A stretch of 64,000 nucleotides of DNA from Colletes latitarsis (taxonomy: Eukaryota > Arthropoda > Insecta > Hymenoptera > Colletidae): the NCBI RefSeq assembly GCF_051014445.1, contig NW_027488366.1, forward strand, positions 15,208,001 to 15,272,000, written 5' to 3'. The position numbers and the translations under genes were made by a program. The notes below the pieces were generated by a model that had not been told where the DNA came from, did not search any database, and saw nothing but the letters and a program-made list of their open reading frames with translations. This document shows, piece after piece, positions 1-14,600 of the stretch (positions are counted from its first letter, which is position 1; each line of letters opens with the position of its first letter).

Positions 1-2049
1 GATATTGATGGAAACCAGGTTTAATTGACTGTTTCAGTGTTGTACTTCATTACTACGTGATGCAATCCAGAAAAAGCCCAGGATCTAGCCATGAAGTTTG
101 AGAAATATGCGAAAGTATGAGCCTGATGAGGGCAAATCCTAGACCTAACACAGACCTAACATGCGTTAGCCTCTAAAATATTTATCAAGACCAGGTTTAA
201 TTGAATGTTTCAGTGTGGTACCACATTACTATGTGATGCAATCCAGAAAAAGCCCAGGATCTAGCCATCAAGTTTGAGAAATATGCGAAAGATTGAGCCT
301 GATGAGGGCAAATCCCAAACCTAACCTAGACCTAACATGAATTATTCTCTAAAATATTGATCGAAACCAGGTTTAATTGACTGTTTCAGTGTGGTCCCAC
401 ATTACTACGTGATCCAAACCAGAAAAAACCCTGGATCCGTTCAACAGGTATGTGAAGAATGCGAAAGTATGAGTCTGATGAGTGAAAATCCCAGACCTAA
501 CCTAGACCTAACATGCGTTGTCCTCTAAGATATTGATGGAAACCAGGTTTAATTGACTGTTTCAGTGTTGTACTTCATTACTACGTGATGCAATCCAGAA
601 AAAGCCCAGGATCTGGCCATGAAGTATGAGAAATATGCGAAAGTATGAGCCTGATGAGGGCAAATCCTAGACCTAACCCAGACCTAACATGCGTTAGCCT
701 CTAAAATATTTATCAAGACCAGGTTTAATTGAATGTTTCAGTGTGGTACCACATTACTATGTGATGCAATCCAGAAAAAGCCCAGGATCTAGCCATCAAG
801 TTTGAGAAATATGCGAAAGATTGAGCCTGATGAGGGCAAATCCCAGACCTAACCTAGACCCAACATGAATTATTCTCTAAAATATTGATCGAAACCAGGT
901 TTAATTGACTGTTTCAGTGTGGTCCCACATTACTACGTGATCCAAACCAGAAAAAACCCAGGATCCGTTCAACAAGTATGTGAAGAATGCGAAAGTATGA
1001 GTCTGATGAGTGAAAATCCCAGGCCTAACCTAGACCTAACATGCGTTATCCTCAAAAATATTGATCGAAACCTGGTTTAATCGACTGTTTCAGTGTGGTA
1101 CCACATTACTATGTGATCCAAACCAGAAAAAACCCAGGATCTGTTCAACAAGTATGTGAAAAACGCTAAACTGTGAGCCTGATGAGGGCATATCTTAGAC
1201 CTAACCCAGACCTAAGATGCGTTAACCTCTAAAATATTTATCCAGACCAGGTTTCATTGAATGTTTCAGTGTGGTACCACTTTACTACGTGATCCAATCC
1301 AGAATTAGCCCAGGATCTAGCCATGAAGTATGAGAAATATGCGAAAGTAGGAGCCTGATGAGGGCAAATCCTAGACCTATCCCAGACCTAACTTGCGTTA
1401 TCCTCTAAAATATTTATCAAGACCAGGTTTAATTGAATGTTTCAGTGTGGTACCAGATTACTACGTGATCCAAACTAGAAAAAACCCAGGATCCGTTCAA
1501 CAAGTATGTGAAGAATGCGAAAGTATGAGTCTGATCAGTGAAAATCTCAGGCCTTACCTAGACCTAACTTGCGTTGTCCTCTAAAATATTGATGGAAACC
1601 AGGTTTCATTGACTGTTTCAGTGTGGTACTACATTACTGCGTGATGCAATCCAGAAAAAGCCCAGGATCTAGCCATGAAGTATGAGAAATATGCGAAAGT
1701 AAGTGCCTGATGAGGGCAAATCCTAGACCTATCCCAGACCTAACTTGTGTTATCCTCTAAAATATTTATCAAGACCAGGTTTAATTGAATGTTTCAGTGT
1801 GGTACCACACTACTTCGTGATCCAAACCAGGAAAATCCCAGGATCTGTTCAAGAAGTATGTGAAAAACGCTAAACTGTGTGCCTGATCAGGGCAAATCTT
1901 AGACCTAACCCAGACCTAAGATGCGTTAACCTCTAAAATATTTATCCAGACCAGGTTTAATTGAATGTTTCAGTGTGGTACCACGTTACTACGTGATCCA
2001 AACTAGAAAAAACCCAGGATCCGTTCAACAAGTATGTGAAGAATGCAGT

Positions 2050-4510
2050 AGTATGAGTCTGATGAGGTCAAATCCCAGGCCTAACCTAGACCTAACATGT
2101 GTTATCCTCTAAAATATTAATCGAAACCTGGTTTAATCGACTGTTTCAGTGTGGTACCACATTACTATGTGATCCAAACCAGAAAATATCCAAGGATCTG
2201 TTCATGGAGTATGTGAAGTGTGCGAAAGTATGAGTCTGATGAGATCAAATCCCAGACCTCTCCCAGACCTAACTTGCGTTATCCTCTAAAATATTGATCG
2301 AAACCAGGTTTAATCGACTGTTTCAGTGTGGTACCACATTACTACGTGATCCAAACCAGAAAAAACCGAGGATCCGTTCAACAAGTATGTGAAGAATGCG
2401 AAAGTATGAGTCTGATGGGTGAAAATCCCAGTCCTAACCTAGACCTAACATGCGTTATCCTCTAAAATATTGATCGAAACCTGGTTTAATCGACTGTTTC
2501 AGTGTGGTACCACATTACTATGTGAACCAAACCAGAAAATAACCCAGGATCTGTTCATGGAGTATGTGAAGTGTGCGAAAGTATGAGTCTGATGAGATCA
2601 AATCCCAGACCTCTCCCAGACCTAACTTGCGTTATCCTCTAAAATATTGATCGAAACCAGGTTTAATCGACTGTTTCAGTGTGGTACCACATTACTACGT
2701 GATCCAAACCAGAAAAAACCCAGGATCCGTTCAACAAGTATGTGAAGAATGCGATAGTATGAGTCTGATGAGTGCAAATCCCAGACCTAACCTAGACCTA
2801 ACATGCGTTATCCTCTAAAATATTGATCCAAACCAGGTTTAATGGACTGTTTCAGCGTGGTACCACACTACTACGTGATCCAAACCAGAAAAAACCCAGG
2901 ATCTGTTCAACAAGTGTGCGAAAAACGCGAAAGTATGAGCCTGATGAGGGCAAATCCCAGACATATCCCAGACCTAACTTGCGTTGTCCTCTAAGATATT
3001 GATGGAAACCAGGTTTAATTGACTGTTTCACTGTTGTACTTCATTAGTACGTGATGCAATCCAGAAGAAGCCCAGGAGCTAGCCATCAAGTATGAGAAAT
3101 ATGCGAAAGAATGAGCATGATGAGAGCAAATCCCAGGCCTAACCTAGACCTAACATGAATTATTCTCTAAAATATTGATCGAAAACAGGTTTAATTGACT
3201 GTTTCAGTGTGGTCCCACATTACTACGTGATCCAAACCAGAAAAAACCGAGGATCCGTTCAACAAGTATGTGAAGAATGCAGTTGTATGAGTCTGATGAG
3301 TGAAAATCCCAGGCCTAACTTAGACCTAACATGCGTTATCCTCTAAAATATTAATCGAAACCTGGTTTAATCGACTGTTTCAGTGTGGTACCACATTACT
3401 ATGTGATCCAAACCAGAAAATATCCAAGGATCTGTTCAAGGAGTATGTGAAGTGTGCGAAAGTATGAGTCTGATGAGGTCAAATCCCAGACCAATCCCAG
3501 ACCTAACTTGCGTTATCCTCTAAAATATTGTTCGAAACCAGGTTTAATCGACTGTTTCAGTGTGGTACCACATTACTACGTGATCCAAACCAGAAAAAAC
3601 CGAGGATCCGTTCAACAAGTATGTGAAGAATGCGAAAGTATGAGTCTGATGGGTGAAAATCCCAGTCCTAACCTAGACCTAACATGCGTTATCCTCTAAA
3701 ATATTGATCGAAACCTGGTTTAATCGACTGTTTCAGTGTGGTACCACATTACTATGTGATCCAAACCAGAAAATAACCCAGGATCTGTTCATGGAGTATG
3801 TGAAGTGTGCGAAAGTATGAGTCTGATGAGATCAAATCCCAGACCTCTCCCAGACCTAACTTGCGTTATCCTCTAAAATATTGATCGAAACCAGGTTTAA
3901 TCGACTGTTTCAGTGTGGTACCACATTACTACGTGATCCAAACCAGAAAAAACCCAGGATCCGTTCAACAAGTATGTGAAGAATGCGATAGTATGAGTCT
4001 GATGAGTGCAAATCCCAGACCTAACCTAGACCTAACATGCGTTATCCTCTAAAATATTGATCCAAACCAGGTTTAATGGACTGTTTCAGCGTGGTACCAC
4101 ACTACTATGTGATCCAAACCAGAAAAAACCCAGGATCTGTTCAACAAGTGTGTGAAAAACGCGAAAGTATGAGCCTGATGAGGGCAAATCCCAGACATAT
4201 CCCAGACCTAACTTGCGTTGTCCTCTAAGATATTGATGGAAACCAGGTTTAATTGACTGTTTCACTGTTGTACTTCATTAGTACGTGATGCAATCCAGAA
4301 GAAGCCCAGGAGCTAGCCATCGAGTATGAGAAATATGCGAAAGAATGAGCCTGATGAGAGCAAATCCCAGGCCTAACCTAGACCTAACATGAATTATTCT
4401 CTAAAATATTGATCGAAAACAGGTTTAATTGACTGTTTCAGTGTGGTCCCACATTACTACGTGATCCAAACCAGAAAAAACCGAGGATCCGTTCAACAAG
4501 TATGTGAAGA
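2050..4510 (+). repeat. 1,232-bp (seven-monomer) tandem duplication
   Basis: Positions of about 2.05-3.28 kb recur at about 3.28-4.51 kb, offset 1,232 bp. A shared marker is the rare GATGGGTGAAAATCCCAGTCC-type stretch (2415 and 3647). Another is the AGGAGCTAGCCATC monomer with GAAGAAGCCC (3065 and 4297). Confidence 0.85.
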
Positions 4511-5029
4511 ATGCGAAAGTATGAGTCTGATGAGGTCAAATCCCAGGCCTAACCTAGACCTAACATGCGTTATCCTCAAAAATATTGATCGAAACTTGGT
4601 TTCATCGACTGTTTCAGTGTGGTACCACATTACTATGTGATCCAAACCAGAAAATAACCCTGTATCTGTTCAACGAGTATGTGAAGTGTGCGAAAGGATG
4701 AGTCTGATGACGTCAAATCCCAGACCATTCCCAGACTTAACTTGCGTTATCCTCTAAAATATTGATCGAAACCAGGTTTAATCGACTGTTTCAGTGTGCT
4801 ACCACATTACTACGTGATCCAAACCAGAAAAAATCCAGGATCAGTTCAACAAGTATGTGAAGAATGCGAAAGTATGAGTCTGATGAGTGAAAATCCCAGG
4901 GCTAACCTAGACCTAACATGCGTTATCCTCTAAAATATTGATCGAAACCAGGTTTAATCGACTGTTTCAGTGTGCTACCACATTACTACGTGATCCAAAC
5001 CAGAAAAAATCCAGGATCAGTTCAACAAG

Positions 5030-8000
5030 TATGAGAAATATGCGAAAGTAAGAGCCTGATGAGGGCAAATCCTAGACCTATCCCAGACCTAACTATGTTA
5101 TCCTCTAAAATATTGATCGAAACCTGGTTTAATTGCCTGTTTCAGCGTGGTACCACATTACTACGTGATACAATCCAGAAACAGCCCAGGATCTGTTCAA
5201 CATGTATGAGAAATATGCGAAAGAAAGAGCCTGATGAGAGCAAATCCCAGACCTAACCTAGACCTAACATGAATTATTCTCTGAAATATTGATCGAAACC
5301 AGGTTTAATTGACTGTTTCAGTGTGGTCCCACATTACTACGTGATCCAAACCAGAAAAAACCCAGGATCCGTTCAACAAGTATGTGAGGAATGCGAAAGT
5401 ATGAGTCTGATCAGTGAAAATCTCAGACCTTACCTAGACTTAACTTGCGTTATCCTCTAAAATATTGACCGAAACCTGGTTTAATCGACTGTTTCAGTGT
5501 GGTACCACATTACTACGTGATCCAATCCAGAAATAGCCCAGGATCTAGCCATGAAGTATGAGAAATATGCGAAAGTAAGAGCCTGATGAGGGCAAATCCT
5601 AGACCTATCCCAGACCTAACTATGTTATCCTCTAAAATATTGATCGAAACCTGGTTTAATCGACTGTTTTAGTGTGGTACCACATTACTATGTGATCCAA
5701 ACCAGAAAATAACCCAGGATCTGTTCAAGGAGTATGTGAAGTGTGCGAAAGTATGAGTCTGATGAGGTCAAATCCCAGACCTATCCCAGACCTAACTTGC
5801 GTTATGCTCTAAAATTTTGATCGAAACCAGGTTTAATTGACAGTTTCAGTGTGGTACCTCATTACTACGTGATCCAAACCAGAAAAAACCCAGGATCCGT
5901 TCTACAAGTATGTGAAGAATGCGAAAGTATGAGTCTGATCAGTGAAAATCTCAGACCTTACCTAGACTTAACTTGCGTTATCCTCTAAAATATTGACCGA
6001 AACCAGGTTTAATTGACCGTTTCAGTGTGGTACCACATTACTACGTGATCCAAACCAGAAAAAACCCAGGATCCGTTCAACAAGTATGTGAAGGATGCGA
6101 AAGTATGAGTCTGATCAATGAAAATCTCAGGCCTTACCTAGACCTAACTTGCGTTGTCCTCTAAAATATTGATGGAAACCAGGTTTCATTGACTGTTTCA
6201 GTGTGGTACTACATTACTACGTGATGCAATCAAGAAAAAGCCCAGGATCTAGCCATCAAGTATGAGAAATATGCGAAAGAATGAGCCTGATGAGAGCAAA
6301 TCCCAGACCTAACCTAGACCTAACATGCGTTATCCTCTAAAATATTGATCGAAACCAGGTTTAATGGACTGTTTCAGTGTGGTACCACACTACTTCGTGA
6401 TCCAAACCAGAAAAAACACAGGATCTGTTCAACAAGTATGTGAAAAACGCGAAACTGTGAGCCTGATGAGGGCAAATCTTAGACCTAACCCAGACCTAAG
6501 ATGCGTTATCCTCTAAAATATTTATCCAGACCAGGTTTCATTGACTGTTTCAGCGTGGTACCACATTACTACGTGATCCAAACCAGAAAAAACCCAGGAT
6601 CTGTTCAACAAGTATGTGAAATCGCGAAAGTATGAGCCTGATGAGGGCAAATCCCAGACATATCCCAGACCTAGCTAGCGTTGTCCTCTAAGATATTGAT
6701 GGAAACCAGGTTTAATTGACTGTTTCAGTGTTGTACTACATTACTACGTGATGCAATCCAGAAAAAGCCCAGGATCTAGCCATCAAGTATGAGAAATATG
6801 CGAAAGAATGAGCCTGGTGAGAGCAAATCCCAGACCTAACCTAGACCTAACATGAATTATTCTCTAAAATATTGATCGAAACCAGGTTTAATTGACTGTT
6901 TCAGTGTGGTCCCACATTACTACGTGATCCAAACCAGAAAAAACCCCGGATCCCTTCAACAAGTAAGTGAAGAATGCGAAAGTATGAGTCTGATCAGTGA
7001 AAATCCCAGGCCTAACCTAGACCTAGCTTGCGTTATCCTCTAAAATATTGATCGAAACCAGGTTTAATCGACTGTCTCAGTGTGGTACCACATTACTACG
7101 TGACCCAAACCAGAAAAATCCCATGATCTGTTCAACAAGTATGTGAAAAACGCGAAAGTATGAGCCTGATGAGGGCAAATCCCAGACCTATCCCAGACCT
7201 AACTTGCGTTATCCTCTAAAATATTGATCGAAACCAGGTTTAATTGACCGTTTCAGTGTGGTACCTCATTACTACGTGATCCAAACCAGAAAAAACCCAG
7301 GATCCGTTCAACAAGTATGTGAAGAATGCGAAAGTATGAGTCTGATCAGTGAAAATCTGAGGCCTTACCTAGACCTAACTTGCATTGTCCTCTAAGATAT
7401 TGATGGAAACCAAGTTTAATTGACTGTTTCAGTGTTGTACTTCATTACTACGTGATGCAATCCAGAAAAAGCCCAGGATCTAGCCATCAAGTATGAGAAA
7501 TATGCGAAAGAATGAGCCTGATGTGAGCAAATCCCAGACCTAACCTAGACCTAACATGAATTATTCTCTAAAATATTGATCGAGACCGGGTTTAATCGAC
7601 TGTTTCAGTGTGGTACCACATTACTACGTGATCCACACCAGAAAAAACCGAGGATCAGTTCAACAAGTATGTGAAGAATGCGAAAGTATGAGTCTGATGA
7701 GTGAAAATCCCAGGGCTATCCTAGACCTAACATGCGTTATCCTCTAAAATATTGATCGAAACCAGGTTTAATCGACTGTTTCAGTGTGGTATCACACTAC
7801 TACGTGACCCAAACCAGAAAAAACCCATGATCTGTTCAACAAGTATGTGAGAAACGCGAAAGTATGAGCCTGATGAGGGCAAATCCCAGACCTATCCCAG
7901 ACCTAACTTGCGTTATCCTCTAAAATATTGATCGAAACTAGGTTTAATTGACCGTTTCAGTGTGGTACCTCATTACTACGTGATCCAAACCAGAAAAAAC

Positions 8001-11000
8001 CCGGGATCCGTTCAACAAGTATGTGAAGAATGCGAAAGTATGAGTCCGATCAGTGAAAATCTCAGGCCTTACCTAGACCTAACTTGCGTTGTCCTCTAAA
8101 ATAGTGACGGAAACCAGGTTTCATTGACTGTTTCAGTGTGGTACTACATTACTACGTGATGCAATCCAGAAAAAGCCCAGGATCTAGCCATCAAGTATGA
8201 GAAATATGCGAAAGAATGAGCCTGATGAGAGCAAATCCCAGACCTAACCTAGACCTAACATGCGTTATCCTCTAAAATATTGAGCGAAACCAGGTTTAAT
8301 GGACTGTTTCAGTGTGGTACCACACTACTTCGTGATCCAAACCAGACAAAACCCAGGATCTGTTCAACAAGAATGTGAAAAACGCGAAACTGTGAGCCTG
8401 ATGAGGGCAAATCTTAGACCTAACCCAGACCTAAGATGCGTTATCCTCTAAAATATTTATCCAGACCAGGTTTCATTGAATGTTTCAGTGTGGTACCACT
8501 TTACTACGTGATCCAATCCAGAAATAGCCCAGGATCCAGCCATGAAGTTTGAGAAATATGCGAAAGTATGAGCCTGATGAGGGCAAATCCCAGACATATC
8601 CCAGACCTAACTTGCGTTGTCCTCTAAGATATTGATGGAAACCAGGTTTAATTGACTGCTTCAGTGTGGTACCACATTACTACGTGATCCAATCCAGAAA
8701 TAGCCCAGGATCTAGCCATGAAGTATGAGAAATATGCGAAAGTAAGAGCCTGATGAGGGCAAATCCTAGACCTATCCCAGACCTAACTATGTTATCCTCT
8801 AAAATATTGATCGAAACCTGGTTTAATTGCCTGTTTCAGCGTGGTACCACATTACTACGTGATACGATCCAGAAACAGCCCAGGATCTGTTCAACATGTA
8901 TGAGAAATATGCGAAAGAAAGAGCCTGATGAGAGCAAATCCCAGACCTAACCTAGACCTAACATGAATTATTCTCTGAAATATTGATCGAAACCAGGTTT
9001 AATTGACTGTTTCAGTGTGGTCCCACATTACTACGTGATCCAAACCAGAAAAAACCCAGGATCCGTTCAACAAGTATGTGAGGAATGCGAAAGTATGAGT
9101 CTGATCAGTGAAAATCTCAGACCTTACCTAGACTTAACTTGCGTTATCCTCTAAAATATTGACCGAAACCTGGTTTAATCGACTGTTTCAGTGTGGTACC
9201 ACATTACTACGTGATCCAATCCAGAAATAGCCCAGGATCTAGCCATGAAGTATGAGAAATATGCGAAAGTAAGAGCCTGATGAGGGCAAATCCTAGACCT
9301 ATCCCAGACCTAACTATGTTATCCTCTAAAATATTGATCGAAACCTGGTTTAATCGACTGTTTTAGTGTGGTACCACATTACTATGTGATCCAAACCAGA
9401 AAATAACCCAGGATCTGTTCAAGGAGTATGTGAAGTGTGCGAAAGTATGAGTCTGATGAGGTCAAATCCCAGACCTATCCCAGACCTAACTTGCGTTATG
9501 CTCTAAAATTTTGATCGAAACCAGGTTTAATTGACAGTTTCAGTGTGGTACCTCATTACTACGTGATCCAAACCAGAAAAAACCCAGGATCCGTTCTACA
9601 AGTATGTGAAGAATGCGAAAGTATGAGTCTGATCAGTGAAAATCTCAGACCTTACCTAGACTTAACTTGCGTTATCCTCTAAAATATTGACCGAAACCAG
9701 GTTTAATTGACCGTTTCAGTGTGGTACCACATTACTACGTGATCCAAACCAGAAAAAACCCAGGATCCGTTCAACAAGTATGTGAAGGATGCGAAAGTAT
9801 GAGTCTGATCAGTGAAAATCTCAGGCCTTACCTAGACCTAACTTGCGTTGTCCTCTAAAATATTGATGGAAACCAGGTTTCATTGACTGTTTCAGTGTGG
9901 TACTACATTACTACGTGATGCAATCAAGAAAAAGCCCAGGATCTAGCCATCAAGTATGAGAAATATGCGAAAGAATGAGCCTGATGAGAGCAAATCCCAG
10001 ACCTAACCTAGACCTAACATGCGTTATCCTCTAAAATATTGATCGAAACCAGGTTTAATGGACTGTTTCAGTGTGGTACCACACTACTTCGTGATCCAAA
10101 CCAGAAAAAACACAGGATCTGTTCAACAAGTATGTGAAAAACGCGAAACTGTGAGCCTGATGAGGGCAAATCTTAGACCTAACCCAGACCTAAGATGCGT
10201 TATCCTCTAAAATATTTATCCAGACCAGGTTTCATTGACTGTTTCAGCGTGGTACCACATTACTACGTGATCCAAACCAGAAAAAACCCAGGATCTGTTC
10301 AACAAGTATGTGAAATCGCGAAAGTATGAGCCTGATGAGGGCAAATCCCAGACATATCCCAGACCTAGCTAGCGTTGTCCTCTAAGATATTGATGGAAAC
10401 CAGGTTTAATTGACTGTTTCAGTGTTGTACTACATTACTACGTGATGCAATCCAGAAAAAGCCCAGGATCTAGCCATCAAGTATGAGAAATATGCGAAAG
10501 AATGAGCCTGGTGAGAGCAAATCCCAGACCTAACCTAGACCTAACATGAATTATTCTCTAAAATATTGATCGAAACCAGGTTTAATTGACTGTTTCAGTG
10601 TGGTCCCACATTACTACGTGATCCAAACCAGAAAAAACCCCGGATCCCTTCAACAAGTAAGTGAAGAATGCGAAAGTATGAGTCTGATCAGTGAAAATCC
10701 CAGGCCTAACCTAGACCTAGCTTGCGTTATCCTCTAAAATATTGATCGAAACCAGGTTTAATCGACTGTCTCAGTGTGGTACCACATTACTACGTGACCC
10801 AAACCAGAAAAATCCCATGATCTGTTCAACAAGTATGTGAAAAACGCGAAAGTATGAGCCTGATGAGGGCAAATCCCAGACCTATCCCAGACCTAACTTG
10901 CGTTATCCTCTAAAATATTGATCGAAACCAGGTTTAATTGACCGTTTCAGTGTGGTACCTCATTACTACGTGATCCAAACCAGAAAAAACCCAGGATCCG

Positions 11001-11640
11001 TTCAACAAGTATGTGAAGAATGCGAAAGTATGAGTCTGATCAGTGAAAATCTGAGGCCTTACCTAGACCTAACTTGCATTGTCCTCTAAGATATTGATGG
11101 AAACCAGGTTTAATTGACTGTTTCAGTGTTGTACTTCATTACTACGTGATGCAATCCAGAAAAAGCCCAGGATCTAGCCATCAAGTATGAGAAATATGCG
11201 AAAGAATGAGCCTGATGTGAGCAAATCCCAGACCTAACCTAGACCTAACATGAATTATTCTCTAAAATATTGATCGAGACCGGGTTTAATCGACTGTTTC
11301 AGTGTGGTACCACATTACTACGTGATCCACACCAGAAAAAACCGAGGATCAGTTCAACAAGTATGTGAAGAATGCGAAAGTATGAGTCTGATGAGTGAAA
11401 ATCCCAGGGCTATCCTAGACCTAACATGCGTTATCCTCTAAAATATTGATCGAAACCAGGTTTAATCGACTGTTTCAGTGTGGTATCACACTACTACGTG
11501 ACCCAAACCAGAAAAAACCCATGATCTGTTCAACAAGTATGTGAGAAACGCGAAAGTATGAGCCTGATGAGGGCAAATCCCAGACCTATCCCAGACCTAA
11601 CTTGCGTTATCCTCTAAAATATTGATCGAAACCAGGTTTA
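5030..11640 (+). repeat. 3,694-bp higher-order repeat step
   Basis: Sequence from about 5.03 to 7.94 kb recurs from about 8.72 to 11.64 kb at an offset of 3,694 bp, 21 monomers. Shared rare markers include AACTATGTTATCC (5093 and 8787), CTAGCTAGCGTTGTCC (6671 and 10365) and GAGACCGGGTTT (7583 and 11277). The second copy was carried along in the 12.1-kb duplication, giving a third copy at 20.87-23.79 kb, so this step is older than the larger one. Confidence 0.88.
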
Positions 11641-14600
11641 ATTGACCGTTTCAGTGTGGTACCACATTACTACGTGATCCAAACCAGAAAAAACCCAGGA
11701 TCTGTTCAACAAGTATGTGAAAAACGCGAAAGTATGAGCCTGATGAGGGCAAATCCCAGACATATCCCAGACCTAACCTGCGTTGTCCTCTAAGATATTG
11801 ATGGAAACCAGGTTTAATGGACTGTTTCAGTGTGGTACCACTTTACTACGTGATCCACTCCAGAACTAGCCCAGGATCTAGCCATGAAGTATGAGAAATA
11901 TGCGAAAGTAAGAGCCTGATGAGGGCAAATCCTAGACCTATCCCAAACTTAACTTGCGTTATCCTCAAAATATTTATCAAGACCAGGTTTAATTGATTGT
12001 TTCAGTGTGGTACCACATTACTACGTGATCCACACCAGAAAAAACCCAAGATCCGTTCAACAAGTATGTGAAGTATGCGAAAGTATGAGTCTGATGAGGG
12101 CAAATCCCAGACCTATCCCAGACCTAACATGCGTTATCCTCGAAAATATTTATCAAGACCAGGTTTAATTGATTGTTTCAGTGTGGACCCACATTACTAC
12201 GTGATCCAAACCGGAAAAAACCCAGGATCCGTTCAACAAGTATGTGAAGAATGCGAAAGTATGAGTCTGATGAGTGAAAATCCCAGTCCTAACCTAGACC
12301 TAACATGCGTTATCCTCTAAAATATTGATCGAAACCAGGTTTAATTGACCGTTTCAGTGTGGTACCACATTACTACGTGATCCAAACCAGAAAAAACCCA
12401 GGATCCGTTCAACAAGTATGTGAAGGATGCGAAAGTATGAGTCTGATCAGTGAAAATCTCAGGCCTTACCTAGACCTAACTTGCGTTGTCCTCTAAAATA
12501 TTGATGGAAACCAGGTTTCATTGACTGTTTCAGTGTGGTACTACATTACTACGTGATGCAATCCAGAAAAAGCCCAGGATCTAGCCATCAAGTATGAGAA
12601 ATATGCGAAAGAATGAGCCTGATGAGAGCAAATCCCAGACCTAACCCAGACCTAAGATGCGTTATCCTCTAAAATATTTATCCAGACCAGGTTTCATTGA
12701 CTGTTTCAGCGTGGTACCACATTACTACGTGATCCAAACCAGAAAAAACCCAGGATCTGTTCAACAAGTATGTGAAAAACGCGAAAGTATGAGCCTGATG
12801 AGGGCAAATCCCAGACATATCCCAGACCTAACTTGCGTTGTCCTCTAAGATATTGATGGAAACCAGGTTTAATTGACCGTTTCAGTGTGGTACCACATTA
12901 CTACGTGATCCAAACCAGAAAAAACCAAGGATCCGTTCAACAAGTATGTGAAGGATGCGAAAGTATGAGTCTGATCAGTGGAAATCACAGGCCTTACCTA
13001 GACCTAACTTGCGTTGTCCTCTAAAATATTGATGGAAACCAGGTTTCATTGACTGTTTCAGTGTGGTACTACATTACTACGTGATGCAATCCAGAAAAAG
13101 CCCAGGATCTAGCCATCAAGTATGAGAAATATGCGAAGGAATGAGCCTGATGAGAGCAAATCCCAGACCTAACCTAGACCTAACATGCGTTATCCTCTAA
13201 AATATTGATCAAAACCAGGTTTAATGGACTGATTCAGTGTGGTACCACACTACAACGTGATCCAAACCTGAAAAAACCCAGGATCTGTTCAACAAGTATG
13301 TGAAGAATGCGAAAGTATGAGTCTGATGAGTGAAAATCCCAGGGCTAACCTAGACCTAACATGCGTCATCCTCTAAAATATTGATCAAAACCAGGTTTAA
13401 TGGACTGTTTCAGTGTGGTTCCACATTACTGTGTGATCCAAACCAGAAAATAACCCAGGATCTGTTCAAGGAGTATGTGAAGTGTGCGAAAGTATGAGTC
13501 TGATGAGGTCAAATCCCAGACCTATCCCTGACCTAACTTGCGTTATCCTCTAAAATTTTGATCGAAACCAGGTTTAATCGACTGTTTCAGTGTGGTACCA
13601 CATTACTACGTGATCCAAGCCAGATAAAACCCAGGATCTGTTCAACGAGTATGTGAAGTGTGCGAAAGTATGAGTCCGATGAGGTCAAATCCCAGACCAA
13701 TCCCAGACTTAACATGAGTTATACTCTAAAATACTGATCGAAACCTGGTTTAATCGACTGTTTCAGTGTGGTACCACATTACTATGTGATCCAAACCAGA
13801 AAGTAACCCAGGATCTAGCCATCAAGTATGAGAAATATGCGAAAGAATGAGCATGCTGAGAGCAAATCCCAGACCTAACCTAGACCTAACATGAATTATT
13901 CTCTAAAATTTTGATCGAAACCAGGTTTAATTGACTGTTTCAGTGTGGTCCCACATTACTACGTGATCCAAACCAGAAAAAACCCAGGATCCGTTCAACA
14001 AGTATGTGAAGAATGCGAAAGTATGAGTCTGATGAGTGAAAATCCCAGGCCTAACCTGGACCTAACATTCGTTATCCTCAAAAATATTGATCGAAACCTG
14101 GTTAAATCGACTGTTTCAGTGTGGTACCACATTACTATGTGATCCAAACCAGAAAATAACCCAGGATCTGTTCAACGAGTATGTGAAAAACGCGAAAGTA
14201 TGAGCCTGATGAGGGCAAATCCCAGACATATCCCAGACCTAACTTGCGTTGTCCTCTAAGATATTGATGGAAACCAGGTTTAATTGACTGTTTCAGTGCT
14301 GTACTTCATTACTACGTGATGCAATCCAGAAAAAGCCCAGGATCTAGCCATCAAGTATGAGAAATATGCGAAAGAATGAGCCTGATGAGAGCAAATCCCA
14401 GACCTAACCTAGACCTAACATGCGTTATCCTCTAAAATATGGAGCGAAACCAGGTTTAATGGACTGTTTCAGTGTGGTACCACACTACTTCGTGATCCAA
14501 ACCAGAAAAAACCCAGGATCTGTTCAACAAGTATGTGAAAAACGCGAAACTGTGAGCCTGATGAGGGCAAATCTTAGACCTAACCCAGACCTAAGATGCG

